Shown: in pieces, positions 40,681 through 48,589 of the stretch
How the letters are laid out: every line of letters begins with the position of its first letter
How positions within the stretch are numbered: the first letter of the stretch is position 1
Assembly: GCF_900290275.1 (NCBI RefSeq)
Contig: NZ_LT985326.1
Coordinates: forward strand, 174,758 to 238,757
Source: Prevotella merdae
GTDB lineage: Bacteria > Bacteroidota > Bacteroidia > Bacteroidales > Bacteroidaceae
Direction: 5' to 3'
DNA: 64,000 bases
Translations under genes and position numbers: made by a program
Notes under the pieces: model-generated
Seen by the model: the letters and a program-made list of their open reading frames with translations, nothing else
The model's database searches: none
What the model was told of the DNA's origin: nothing

Positions 40681-43629
40681 TTACATCATTGGTCGGCGAC
40701 CGCCACCCATAGGCATTCCCATTGGTGGACGACCTCCAAAGCCTGGTCTACCAAATCCTCCAGGACGCTGTTTCATCATATCGCGTCGTGCCTGCTTGCC
40801 TCCAAAGAGATTAAGGCGATAGATTACATGCAGCATAGCGTAGCTGTTGATAGAGTTGTACTCTACATCGCTGCGGCTCATTGCCGACACTGTGCGTGAG
40901 AAGTTGCTCTGGTTAGACAATATATCGTTAAATTCTAATGACAATGTTAGATTACGTCCCCTAAGGAAACTTTGCGAAAGCTGAGCATTCCATACCAGCT
41001 CATTTGTATTCATCGAATTGTCTGAATAGCCACGTCGTGAGTTCTGATGCAAGTCGGTTGACAAACTTGTGCCCCATGGTGTAGTGATGTTGATTGTACC
41101 ACCGTAAGCAAACTGCCAAGTGTCAAGATTAGATGTGGCCTGCAAGTTGTTGCGAGTGTGCATATAGTTGAGCGAACCGTCGAGTTCTACCTCAAGCCAA
41201 GAGTTGCGGTAGCTGGTAGCCAATCGCTCAATAATTGTTGTCGACTTAGTAACATTGCGGTCAGAGTCGGCATTGCGATTAATCGACAGGTATCCCACAC
41301 GGTTCTGATAGTCCACATTTGTAAAGGTATTTATGTTCCAGTATCCAGCTGTATCTACAGCCATATTGAATATAAACATACCACCTGCATTCCAGTTGCC
41401 GTTGATATTCTCAGGTCGTGTTGTTCTACCACCTGTATTCTCATCGTATGTAACCTTATATCCAATGCTGTTGCGTGTGTTAGAGTAGTTGACACTCGCC
41501 ATTATCGCCATCTGTCGCTTCTCTATATAATTATTGTATTCGGCACGCAGACGATTGGTGAACGAAGGTTTCAATCCAGGGTTACCCTTTGTAACGTTGA
41601 GTGGATCGCTATCGTCGGTAATGTCGAGAAGGTCGGTCATCGATGGTTGTGCTGTTGTACCACGATAGTTGATACGCAGTCGGCTGACATCAGAGAATCT
41701 GTAGCGGAAGTCGAGAGTAGGAGTAACATTAACCACATTGCGCACCGTGTCGGTATACACGCCTTGATAGTTTTGTATGAACTTTGATGTCTGTGGCTGA
41801 ACCTTAACACCAAAGTTGAGTTGATACTTCTGTCGCAGCATACGTATCATAAGATCGATGTCGTGGGTATAGTTGCGATACTCCGAATAGCGTGACAGCG
41901 ACTTGTCCTCATAGTCGGTATATGGATTCTGAAGACGTGTAAGCCAATCGTCCCAACGGCGATACTTCGGTGTTAGTCCTGCAAAGAAATCTTCGCCAAG
42001 ATTAGAGAAGTCGTATGTAGCACGGTCGCTCTTCGAGTAAGAATAATTGAACTTATAACTCAACTGCAAGAAAGTGGCACGCCATATTGGTTCGCTGTAA
42101 GTGGTCTGTACCGAGTAACTATAGTTCTTGGTAGGTGTAACATTGTAGCGGTTTGTCTGATATGTTGAGTCGTTGCCAAACTTATCCTTAGTCTGATACA
42201 GATGTACGTTGTTGGTAGACAACTGCTTGGTGTCGCCATCTGTATAGCTAAAGTCGCCACGCAATGTTACGTTGCGTCCCTTAGAGCTAAGCTTACGGTT
42301 AAGTTGGAGCATAGCCCCAAAATTCTTCGAATCCGAATAGTTTATAGAACTTGTCTTCGATGTGTTGACCATTTTACCCTGCTGTGCAAGCATCTCAATC
42401 GACTCAGCCTCCAACGGATTATTGACATACTGATAAGGATCGTCATTAAATTGGGCTGAGTTGTTGGTATTGCTTCCGTCGGATGATGTTATCGACATTG
42501 TAGGACGGAACATAATATTGGTCAGGGTATCTGGTTTCCATTCCAAACGCATCTGTGCGTTCCACGAATTGCTTCGGGTAAAGTTATGGCTCAAGGAATT
42601 GGCAAACGATGAAGACGAACTTACGAAATTCTCGGATGAAGAACGTTTCAAAGCATCGCCATCCTTATGGTTCCAGCGCACCGAACCGTCCCAAGAAAGA
42701 GTTGTTCCATTATCATAGTTGAAGTTGGTGCCAAGCATCTTAGGAGCATTAAGTCCATCCTTGCCACGTCCCCAGGCGCCACCTCTGCCACCATGAGGTC
42801 CCATATCGTTGGTATTATTAAACGATCCGAATCCCATAAAACGCATGTTGCTTCTGAAAGCAGCACCCATAAAACGCTCCGAATATCGGTCCTTGGTGCC
42901 ATATGCAAGGTTGGCATTGGCAAACATACCACGGTTCATACCCTTCTTCAGACCAAAGTCAAGCACCGTTTGCTCATTACCGTCGTCAATGCCGGTAACC
43001 TTTGCAAGGTCGCTCTTCTCGTCGTAAGCCTTAATCTGGTTAACTATGTTTGTTGGCAAATTCTTCATGGCAGTCTTGGTATCGCCCACCATAAACTCCT
43101 TGCCATCTATCTTAATCTTCTTAACTTCCTTGCCATTAATCGTAATCTTGCCATCGTCATCTACCTGGGCACCTGGCAGACGCTTCACAAGTTCCTCAAT
43201 TGTAGAACCTTCGGGTGTACGGAATGCCGTGGCATTATATACAAAGGTATCCTTCTTTAACACAACTTTCGATGCCTGGGCAGTAACCGTGGTGCCTTTA
43301 AGAGCTATAGCCGATGCGGCAAACTGAATCTTACCAAGGTTGGCGTCATTGTCGTTGCTTATAGTCACATTGCGGAACAGCGTCTTGTATCCCACACTTG
43401 AGAGCTTTACAATATACTTGCCATTACGTGGAGCCTGCAACTTAAAGGCTCCATCGGCATTGGTTACTGTTCCAGCTACATAGCTGCTGTCTGCCTTAAG
43501 CAATTGTACGGCAGTTTGCTCCATTGTCTCATGTGTGTCGCGGTCGGTAATGGTACCCGTGATGTTGCGTTGAGCCAATGCCGTTGTAGCAGAGACAAGC
43601 AACAGGAGTGAGATTAGAAATTGTTTCAT
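40681..43629 (-). CDS. TonB-dependent-receptor-like outer-membrane protein (OMP_b-brl_3)
   Basis: 982 residues. Signal peptide MKQFLISLLLLVSATTALAQ, a carboxypeptidase-regulatory-like domain (NITGTITDRDTHETMEQTAV, GTVTNADGAFKLQAP), a plug (LVKRLPGAQVDDDGKITING KEVKK, IKIDGKEFMVGDTKTAMKNL) and a long barrel with alternating aromatic strands. The C-terminal 30 residues are a Gly/Pro/Met/Arg tail (GGFGRPGFGGRPPMGMPMGG GRRPMM) after the last strand, an odd extension that may face the periplasm. DUF2807 gene is 141 bases upstream on the same strand. Confidence 0.9.
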   Translation of the reverse strand: MKQFLISLLLLVSATTALAQRNITGTITDRDTHETMEQTAVQLLKADSSYVAGTVTNADGAFKLQAPRNGKYIVKLSSVGYKTLFRNVTISNDNDANLGKIQFAASAIALKGTTVTAQASKVVLKKDTFVYNATAFRTPEGSTIEELVKRLPGAQVDDDGKITINGKEVKKIKIDGKEFMVGDTKTAMKNLPTNIVNQIKAYDEKSDLAKVTGIDDGNEQTVLDFGLKKGMNRGMFANANLAYGTKDRYSERFMGAAFRSNMRFMGFGSFNNTNDMGPHGGRGGAWGRGKDGLNAPKMLGTNFNYDNGTTLSWDGSVRWNHKDGDALKRSSSENFVSSSSSFANSLSHNFTRSNSWNAQMRLEWKPDTLTNIMFRPTMSITSSDGSNTNNSAQFNDDPYQYVNNPLEAESIEMLAQQGKMVNTSKTSSINYSDSKNFGAMLQLNRKLSSKGRNVTLRGDFSYTDGDTKQLSTNNVHLYQTKDKFGNDSTYQTNRYNVTPTKNYSYSVQTTYSEPIWRATFLQLSYKFNYSYSKSDRATYDFSNLGEDFFAGLTPKYRRWDDWLTRLQNPYTDYEDKSLSRYSEYRNYTHDIDLMIRMLRQKYQLNFGVKVQPQTSKFIQNYQGVYTDTVRNVVNVTPTLDFRYRFSDVSRLRINYRGTTAQPSMTDLLDITDDSDPLNVTKGNPGLKPSFTNRLRAEYNNYIEKRQMAIMASVNYSNTRNSIGYKVTYDENTGGRTTRPENINGNWNAGGMFIFNMAVDTAGYWNINTFTNVDYQNRVGYLSINRNADSDRNVTKSTTIIERLATSYRNSWLEVELDGSLNYMHTRNNLQATSNLDTWQFAYGGTINITTPWGTSLSTDLHQNSRRGYSDNSMNTNELVWNAQLSQSFLRGRNLTLSLEFNDILSNQSNFSRTVSAMSRSDVEYNSINSYAMLHVIYRLNLFGGKQARRDMMKQRPGGFGRPGFGGRPPMGMPMGGGRRPMM

Positions 43630-43668
43630 TATCTGTTTTATTGTTTTTATTTCTGTATAGTCATGAAA

Positions 43669-43709
43669 GATGTGTCAAACAGGAATTTCAACTCCTTTTT
43701 TGACACATC
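43669..43709. terminator. Hairpin between the DUF2807 and receptor genes
   Basis: GATGTGTCAAA (43669-43679) pairs with TTTGACACATC (43699-43709); AGGA/TCCT extend it inward. No T run follows on the minus strand, so it may attenuate or stabilise rather than stop transcription. Confidence 0.5.
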
Positions 43710-43770
43710 CTTAGCTTTATACAAAAATAGACGATATACAGATAAAAAGGTTTAATAAACACTTATTTTT

Positions 43771-44595
43771 TTATTTCAACACTGCTCTCAAGTTGCTTGT
43801 ATCTATATCGCCCGAGCCTGTGACATTCTTCACAACATCACGCATTGTACCCGAGAGTGTTATCGAGCCACTGCCAGCAGAAGTGCAGTTAGCAACACCA
43901 CAGTTCTGTGCCTTTATGTCCATATCTCCCGAGCCCACAACATTTAGTTGCATGGTCTTTACCTGCGACAGCATAGCATCGAGGTCGCCACTTCCACTCA
44001 CCGTAAACTGTACATTGTCTGCCTTGAGCAGGTCGAAGTCGAGGTCGCCTGAGCCAAATACATTAGCCACAGCATTCTTAGTATCAATGCGCTTTGCACC
44101 GATATCTCCCGAACCACGCACCTCAAAGTTGATAGCATCGCACACAATTGAGTCAAAGTCTGCCTCTCCAGAACCCATAACCGACACCTTAAGGTTGTCG
44201 GTATCAAGCGCGCCCTTTACGTCGAACGTGCACGAACCTCTTAGATTTACCTCAGTAAGGTCGGGTGAATATATATATAAGGTGACATCGTCGTCGAAAA
44301 ATGAGATAACGCTGTTGCTCTTATGCGATACATACAGCGTCTCGCCCTTCTTCTCTACAACAATATTGTCGACAAACTGCTTTGATCCCACAATGCGCAT
44401 AGCTTGCTCCTTGCCTTGCACAAACTCTATGTCTACAGAACCAGAGGCGTCAACCTTAGAGAAATAACCCACATCGCGTGTAACGGTAACACGCTTGCCG
44501 TGTGCCTTTAGGTCTTTGCTCGAATAGCAAGCCATACACACGCCGCCCACTGCCAAGAGCAGCAACAATACTGATAAATGTCGTAGTGTCTTCAT
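43771..44595 (-). CDS. DUF2807 (head-GIN) lipoprotein
   Basis: 274 residues. Lipoprotein signal ending in LLAVGGVCMACYSS (lipobox Cys), then the head GIN domain: repeated short beta-helix turns built on GSGD (FGSGDLDFDLLKADNVQFTV, SGSGDLDAMLSQVKTMQLNV, VGSGDMDIKAQNCGVANCTS). The repeats make an auto-transporter-adhesin-like beta-solenoid. Divergent from the DHH gene across a 181-base promoter region with 23-bp direct repeats. Confidence 0.88.
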   Translation of the reverse strand: MKTLRHLSVLLLLLAVGGVCMACYSSKDLKAHGKRVTVTRDVGYFSKVDASGSVDIEFVQGKEQAMRIVGSKQFVDNIVVEKKGETLYVSHKSNSVISFFDDDVTLYIYSPDLTEVNLRGSCTFDVKGALDTDNLKVSVMGSGEADFDSIVCDAINFEVRGSGDIGAKRIDTKNAVANVFGSGDLDFDLLKADNVQFTVSGSGDLDAMLSQVKTMQLNVVGSGDMDIKAQNCGVANCTSAGSGSITLSGTMRDVVKNVTGSGDIDTSNLRAVLK

Positions 44596-44699
44596 AATAA
44601 TTGTTTATTTAATATTTTAAAATTTGCACAACTTATGTTTTTTGATGTTTATGTTAATTTGACGCAAGCCAACAACAAAAAGTTGCAAATATCCCAAAA

Positions 44700-44745
44700 A
44701 GTTGGTAAACCTACCTATAATTAGTTGGTAAACCCACCTATTATT
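44700..44745. promoter_or_regulatory. 23-bp direct repeat pair in the divergent promoter region (operator-like)
   Basis: Two units starting AGTTGGTAAACC at 44700 and 44723 (21 of 23 bases identical, ending ACCTAT-ATT). The second overlaps the -33 region of the DHH promoter. Looks like a pair of regulator binding sites spaced two DNA turns apart. Confidence 0.5.
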
Positions 44746-44755
44746 ATTACCTTTG
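44725..44755 (+). promoter_or_regulatory. Promoter of the DHH phosphoesterase gene
   Basis: TTG (44725-44727), 20-base spacer, TACCTTTG (44748-44755); start codon 21 bases downstream. Confidence 0.65.
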
Positions 44756-44776
44756 CAGCTCAATCAAACGTAAGCA

Positions 44777-45817
44777 ATGAAAATAGAATTGTTATCCGAG
44801 GCAGAAATTGCCACATTAAAAGAGAATATAGACAACTCAAACCGCATTGTGATATGCTGTCATAAGTCACCAGACGGCGATGCACTCGGTTCTTCGCTCG
44901 CTTGGGCAGAATATCTGCGCACGCAAGGCAAGGAGCCAGACATTATTGTGCCCGATGCCTATCCCGACTTCCTTCAATGGTTGCCAGGCACCGAACGCAT
45001 CATAAGATACGACAAGCACGCTGCCGACAAGGCTGACGAGATATTGCAAAAGGCAGACCTAATATTCTGTCTCGATTTCAACGGAACCAATCGTGTGGAC
45101 GAGATGAAATACGCCCTTGAACAATCGCCTGCCCATAAGATTATGATTGACCATCACCTCGATCCTTCGATGGATACTGTGCTCACGGTGTCGCATCCTC
45201 AGATGTCAAGCACATCAGAGCTTGTGTTCCGCATTATATGGCAGTTGGGAGGCTTTGAGGAGATGTCGCGCAAGTGTGCCGTATGCATATATTGCGGTAT
45301 GATGACCGACACTGGCGGATTCACATACAACAGCAACCAACCCGAAATTTTCTTCATCGTAAGTCAGTTGCTTACCAAAGGCATCGACAAGGACAAGATA
45401 TACCGCAACGTGTTCAACAACTTCAGCCCTTGGGCTATACGTCTGCGCGGATACCTGATGAGTCAGAAGCTAAACATTTTCAACGACTTGCACGCTGCCT
45501 ACTTCACTATATCGCGACGCGACATGCGCGACTTCCACTTTATTAAAGGCGATGCCGAGGGGCTTGTAAACGAGCCTCTTAAGATTAAGGGTATGCGCCT
45601 GTCTATATCGTTGCGCGAGGACGACCGACGCGACAATACCATTTGGGTGTCATTGCGCTCGGTAGACGATTTTCCTTGCAATCTTGTTGCTTCCGAATTC
45701 TTCAACGGTGGCGGACACCTCAATGCCAGCGGCGGACGTCTGCATTGCACATTAGATGAAGCCGAGCGGGTTGTGCGTCGAGCATTTGCCCATTACGAGG
45801 ACTTATTGACAAAATAA
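44777..45817 (+). CDS. DHH-family phosphoesterase (NrnA/pAp-phosphatase-like)
   Basis: 346 residues. DHH domain motifs: RIVICCHKSPDGDALGSSLA (D-x-D-x2-GS), DLIFCLDFNGTNRVDEMKYA and MIDHHLDPS (DHH), then the DHHA1 domain with EFFNGGGHLNASGGRLHCT. Acts as a nanoRNase and 3',5'-bisphosphate nucleotidase in the cytoplasm. Followed by an intergenic repeat region, then DUF4827-glmM; the neighbourhood is common in Bacteroidales. Confidence 0.93.
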   Translation: MKIELLSEAEIATLKENIDNSNRIVICCHKSPDGDALGSSLAWAEYLRTQGKEPDIIVPDAYPDFLQWLPGTERIIRYDKHAADKADEILQKADLIFCLDFNGTNRVDEMKYALEQSPAHKIMIDHHLDPSMDTVLTVSHPQMSSTSELVFRIIWQLGGFEEMSRKCAVCIYCGMMTDTGGFTYNSNQPEIFFIVSQLLTKGIDKDKIYRNVFNNFSPWAIRLRGYLMSQKLNIFNDLHAAYFTISRRDMRDFHFIKGDAEGLVNEPLKIKGMRLSISLREDDRRDNTIWVSLRSVDDFPCNLVASEFFNGGGHLNASGGRLHCTLDEAERVVRRAFAHYEDLLTK

Positions 45818-46132
45818 TGGCGAAAAAAGTTAAATATAGCCAACTTAAAGCACCTATTATATAGAAATTAAATATAAAAGTTGTACTTTTGTAATTGGAT
45901 ATTACATTACTGAACTTTCGCAAGTTCAGAGAATTCAGTAGTTAAAGGAGTTAAGAAGTTAAGCCAAATGCTTATAATGCTATATCAAGCAAAAAAACTA
46001 ATGGCTTCGCTCGGCTTTGCCGCTTGCTTGCAAGAACTCCTTAGCGACCGTAGGGCGCGACAACTCCTTAACTTCTTAACTACTTTCGCTTGCGAAACTT
46101 AAATTACATTATATAAACAGAAGAAGACATCA
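45818..46132. repeat. Intergenic repeat cluster between DHH and DUF4827 genes
   Basis: 315 bases without a gene. It has the hairpin CTGAACTT-TCGC-AAGTTCAG (45910-45929), modular GTTAAGAAG/GTTAAGGAG arms around 45937-45963 and 46062-46083, a block TGGCTTCGCTCGGCTTTGCC that recurs in full (36 bp) at 48510-48545, and a hairpin at 46083-46101 (ACTTTCGC/GCGAAACT). These are dispersed extragenic repeats; see the 48.5 kb copy. Confidence 0.7.
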
Positions 46133-46774
46133 ATGAAGAACTTTAAATTGCTGATATGCGTAGTGCTTGCAGCACTTGCGTTTGCTTCGTGCAGCGACAC
46201 CGAGACTTATGCCGACATGAAGAAGAAGGAACGCTCTGCCATAAACCGATACATTACCAACAAAAAGATAAATGTTATATCGGAATCGCAGTTCGAGCAG
46301 CAAGGTTGCACCACCGATACAGCCAAGAACGAATTTGTGCTGTTCGAGAACACTGGCGTATATATGCAGATACGCAGCAAGGGCACCGGCGAGAAACTCA
46401 AGGATGGAGAGGATGTTGACGTAACATGCCGATTTAACGAGTACAACCTTCTTGAGGGAGACTCGACATTGCAGCTTACAAACATATACCAGTATGCTTG
46501 GTGCAACGACAAGATGAACGTTAAGAATACATCTGGCACATTCAAGGGTACATTCTCTAAGCAGTTCTGCATTATGTACACTACATACGGCTCGACTGCT
46601 GTGCCTTCGGGCTGGCTTGTACCATTCACATACATCAATCTCGGCAGATACGATAGCGCTGATGCCGAGTTGGCTAAGGTTAAGCTTATTGTACCACATT
46701 CCCAGGGACAGAGTGCGGCTGCACAGAGCGTATACCCTTGCCTGTACGAAATAACATACGAACGTTGTCTTTAA
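46133..46774 (+). CDS. DUF4827 lipoprotein (FKBP-like)
   Basis: 213 residues. Lipobox in VVLAALAFASCSDTETYADM; then a fold resembling FKBP-type peptidyl-prolyl isomerases (VYMQIRSKGTGEKLKDGEDV, YNLLEGDSTLQLTNIYQYAW, LVPFTYINLGRYDSADAELA, KVKLIVPHSQGQSAAAQSVY PCLYEITYE), where the VPHSQG and YEI strand match the isomerase end. 62 bases upstream of glmM, as usual in Bacteroidales. Probably a periplasmic folding factor; activity unproven. Confidence 0.82.
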   Translation: MKNFKLLICVVLAALAFASCSDTETYADMKKKERSAINRYITNKKINVISESQFEQQGCTTDTAKNEFVLFENTGVYMQIRSKGTGEKLKDGEDVDVTCRFNEYNLLEGDSTLQLTNIYQYAWCNDKMNVKNTSGTFKGTFSKQFCIMYTTYGSTAVPSGWLVPFTYINLGRYDSADAELAKVKLIVPHSQGQSAAAQSVYPCLYEITYERCL

Positions 46775-46836
46775 AAAAAAAGACATACTAAAAACACAAA
46801 AGTCAAATCTATTAAAAATTCAAAAACTCTATCGTT

Positions 46837-48222
46837 ATGACATTGATCAAATCAATCTCAGGCATCCGCGGTACTATCGGCGGACACACGGGCGACACTC
46901 TCAACCCGCTTGACATCGTTAAGTTTACAACAGCTTACGCTACTTTCATGAAGCGCAACGCTAAAACAGAGGGACGCGGCAAAATAGTTGTTGGTCGCGA
47001 CGCACGTATCTCTGGCGACATGGTGCGCAACATTGTTTGCGGTACTCTTATGGGTATGGGTCTCGACGTTATCGACATCGACCTCGCTACTACTCCTACT
47101 ACAGAGCTTGCTGTACGTTGGACTGGCGCACTTGGCGGCATTATCATCACCGCAAGCCATAACCCACGCCAATGGAACGCATTGAAATTGCTCAATAGCG
47201 AGGGCGAATTCCTCACTAAGGAGAATGGCAACGAGGTGCTCGAAATAGCCGAGAAGGAAGACTTCGACTATGCTGATGTAGACAACCTTGGTTCGTATAC
47301 ACGCGACAACTCTATGGACCAGCGCCACATCGAAAGCGTGCTCAACCTTAAGCTTGCCGATGTAGAGGCTATCAAGAACGCTAAGTTCAAGGTTTGTGTC
47401 GACGCTATAAACAGCGTTGGTGCTGTTATACTCCCTGGATTGCTCAAGGCTCTCGGTGTAGAATTCACTATACTCAACGACACTCCTAACGGCGACTTTG
47501 CCCACAACCCAGAGCCATTGGAGAAGAACCTTACTGGCATTATGGACGAGATGAAGACTGGCAAGTACGACCTCGGTATTGTTGTCGACCCTGATGTAGA
47601 CCGTCTTGCTTTCATCTGCGAGGATGGCAAGATGTTTGGCGAGGAATATACCCTCGTTAGCGTAGCCGACTATGTTCTGTCTCACACACCTGGCAACACC
47701 GTAAGCAACCTCTCTTCTACACGTGCTCTGCGCGATGTTACCGAGAAACATGGCGGCAAGTATGCTGCATCGGCTGTAGGCGAGGTAAACGTTACTACCA
47801 AGATGAAAGCCGAGCATGCCGTTATTGGCGGCGAGGGCAACGGTGGTGTTATCTATCCTGAAAGCCACTACGGACGCGACGCTCTTGTAGGTATTGCCCT
47901 CTTCCTCTCGTCTTTGGCTCACAAGAAGTGCACCGCAAGCCAGCTACGTGCCACATTCCCAAGCTACCAGATTGCAAAGAACCGCATCGACCTTACTCCT
48001 TCTACCAACATCGACGCTATTCTCGAGAAGGTTAAGGAGATGTTCAAGAGCGAGAAGATTACTGATATCGACGGCGTTAAGATCGACTTCCCCGACAAGT
48101 GGGTTCACCTTCGCAAGTCTAACACCGAGCCTATCATCCGTGTATACAGCGAGGCTGCCACTATGGAGGAGGCCGACGCCCTGGGCAAGAAGCTTATGCA
48201 GGTAGTTTACGACATGCAGTAA
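46837..48222 (+). CDS. glmM: Phosphoglucosamine mutase
   Basis: 461 residues of the alpha-D-phosphohexomutase family. Phosphoserine loop in GGIIITASHNPRQWNALKL (Ser of TASHNP), metal site VVDPDVDRLAFICEDG, sugar loop EGNGGVIYPESHYGRDALVG and phosphate-binding KSNTEPIIRVYSEA. Makes GlcN-1-P for UDP-GlcNAc, hence peptidoglycan and LPS. The GIRGTIGG start and length agree with bacteroidal GlmM rather than PMM/PGM. Flanked by hairpin-rich gaps on both sides. Confidence 0.93.
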   Translation: MTLIKSISGIRGTIGGHTGDTLNPLDIVKFTTAYATFMKRNAKTEGRGKIVVGRDARISGDMVRNIVCGTLMGMGLDVIDIDLATTPTTELAVRWTGALGGIIITASHNPRQWNALKLLNSEGEFLTKENGNEVLEIAEKEDFDYADVDNLGSYTRDNSMDQRHIESVLNLKLADVEAIKNAKFKVCVDAINSVGAVILPGLLKALGVEFTILNDTPNGDFAHNPEPLEKNLTGIMDEMKTGKYDLGIVVDPDVDRLAFICEDGKMFGEEYTLVSVADYVLSHTPGNTVSNLSSTRALRDVTEKHGGKYAASAVGEVNVTTKMKAEHAVIGGEGNGGVIYPESHYGRDALVGIALFLSSLAHKKCTASQLRATFPSYQIAKNRIDLTPSTNIDAILEKVKEMFKSEKITDIDGVKIDFPDKWVHLRKSNTEPIIRVYSEAATMEEADALGKKLMQVVYDMQ

Positions 48223-48303
48223 ACGCCGCTGTCAATCCCCCCTAAACAGCTTTCAAACAAAGCAATATATCTTTGAGGGTGTGTCAAAAGCCGCAAGTGG
48301 TAC

Positions 48304-48423
48304 GCCCCGAAGGGGCAGAAGCTCCTAGCCCAGGGCAGCGCCCTGGGTGTAATACATCCAAAGCAAAGCGCCCTGTAAGGGCAGAAGCGTTGATAATGAA
48401 TGCTTTTGCCCTTACAGGGCGTG
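48304..48423. repeat. GC-rich hairpin cluster after glmM
   Basis: Three hairpins: GCCCC-GAA-GGGGC (48304-48316), CCCAGGGC-AGC-GCCCTGGG (48329-48347) and a 20-bp stem CGCCCTGTAAGGGCAGAAGC / GCTTTTGCCCTTACAGGGCG (48369-48388 and 48402-48421). Probably an extragenic palindromic element that also ends glmM transcription. The rest of the 367-base gap is the repeat copy at 48510-48572. Confidence 0.6.
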
Positions 48424-48509
48424 TTATTATAATATTCGTTTACTTGCAAGCAAACGACAAAGCCGAATGAAGCCATTAGTTTTGCATGATTTATAGCATT
48501 AAAAGCATT

Positions 48510-48572
48510 TGGCTTCGCTCGGCTTTGCCGCTTGCTTGCAAGAACTTCTTAACTCCTTTAACTACTGAATTC
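48510..48572. repeat. Second copy of the 46.0 kb dispersed repeat, partly inverted
   Basis: 48510-48545 repeats 46002-46037 exactly in direct orientation; 48546-48572 is the exact reverse complement of 45931-45957 (27 bp, containing AACTCCTTTAACTACTGAAT). The DUF4827-glmM pair therefore sits between inverted and direct matches. Confidence 0.8.
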
Positions 48573-48589
48573 TCCACCTTATTATATAT

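Noticed and set aside
46858..47922. A 354-codon minus-strand frame overlapping glmM
   Set aside because: No domain, no signal peptide; glmM on the plus strand is certain.
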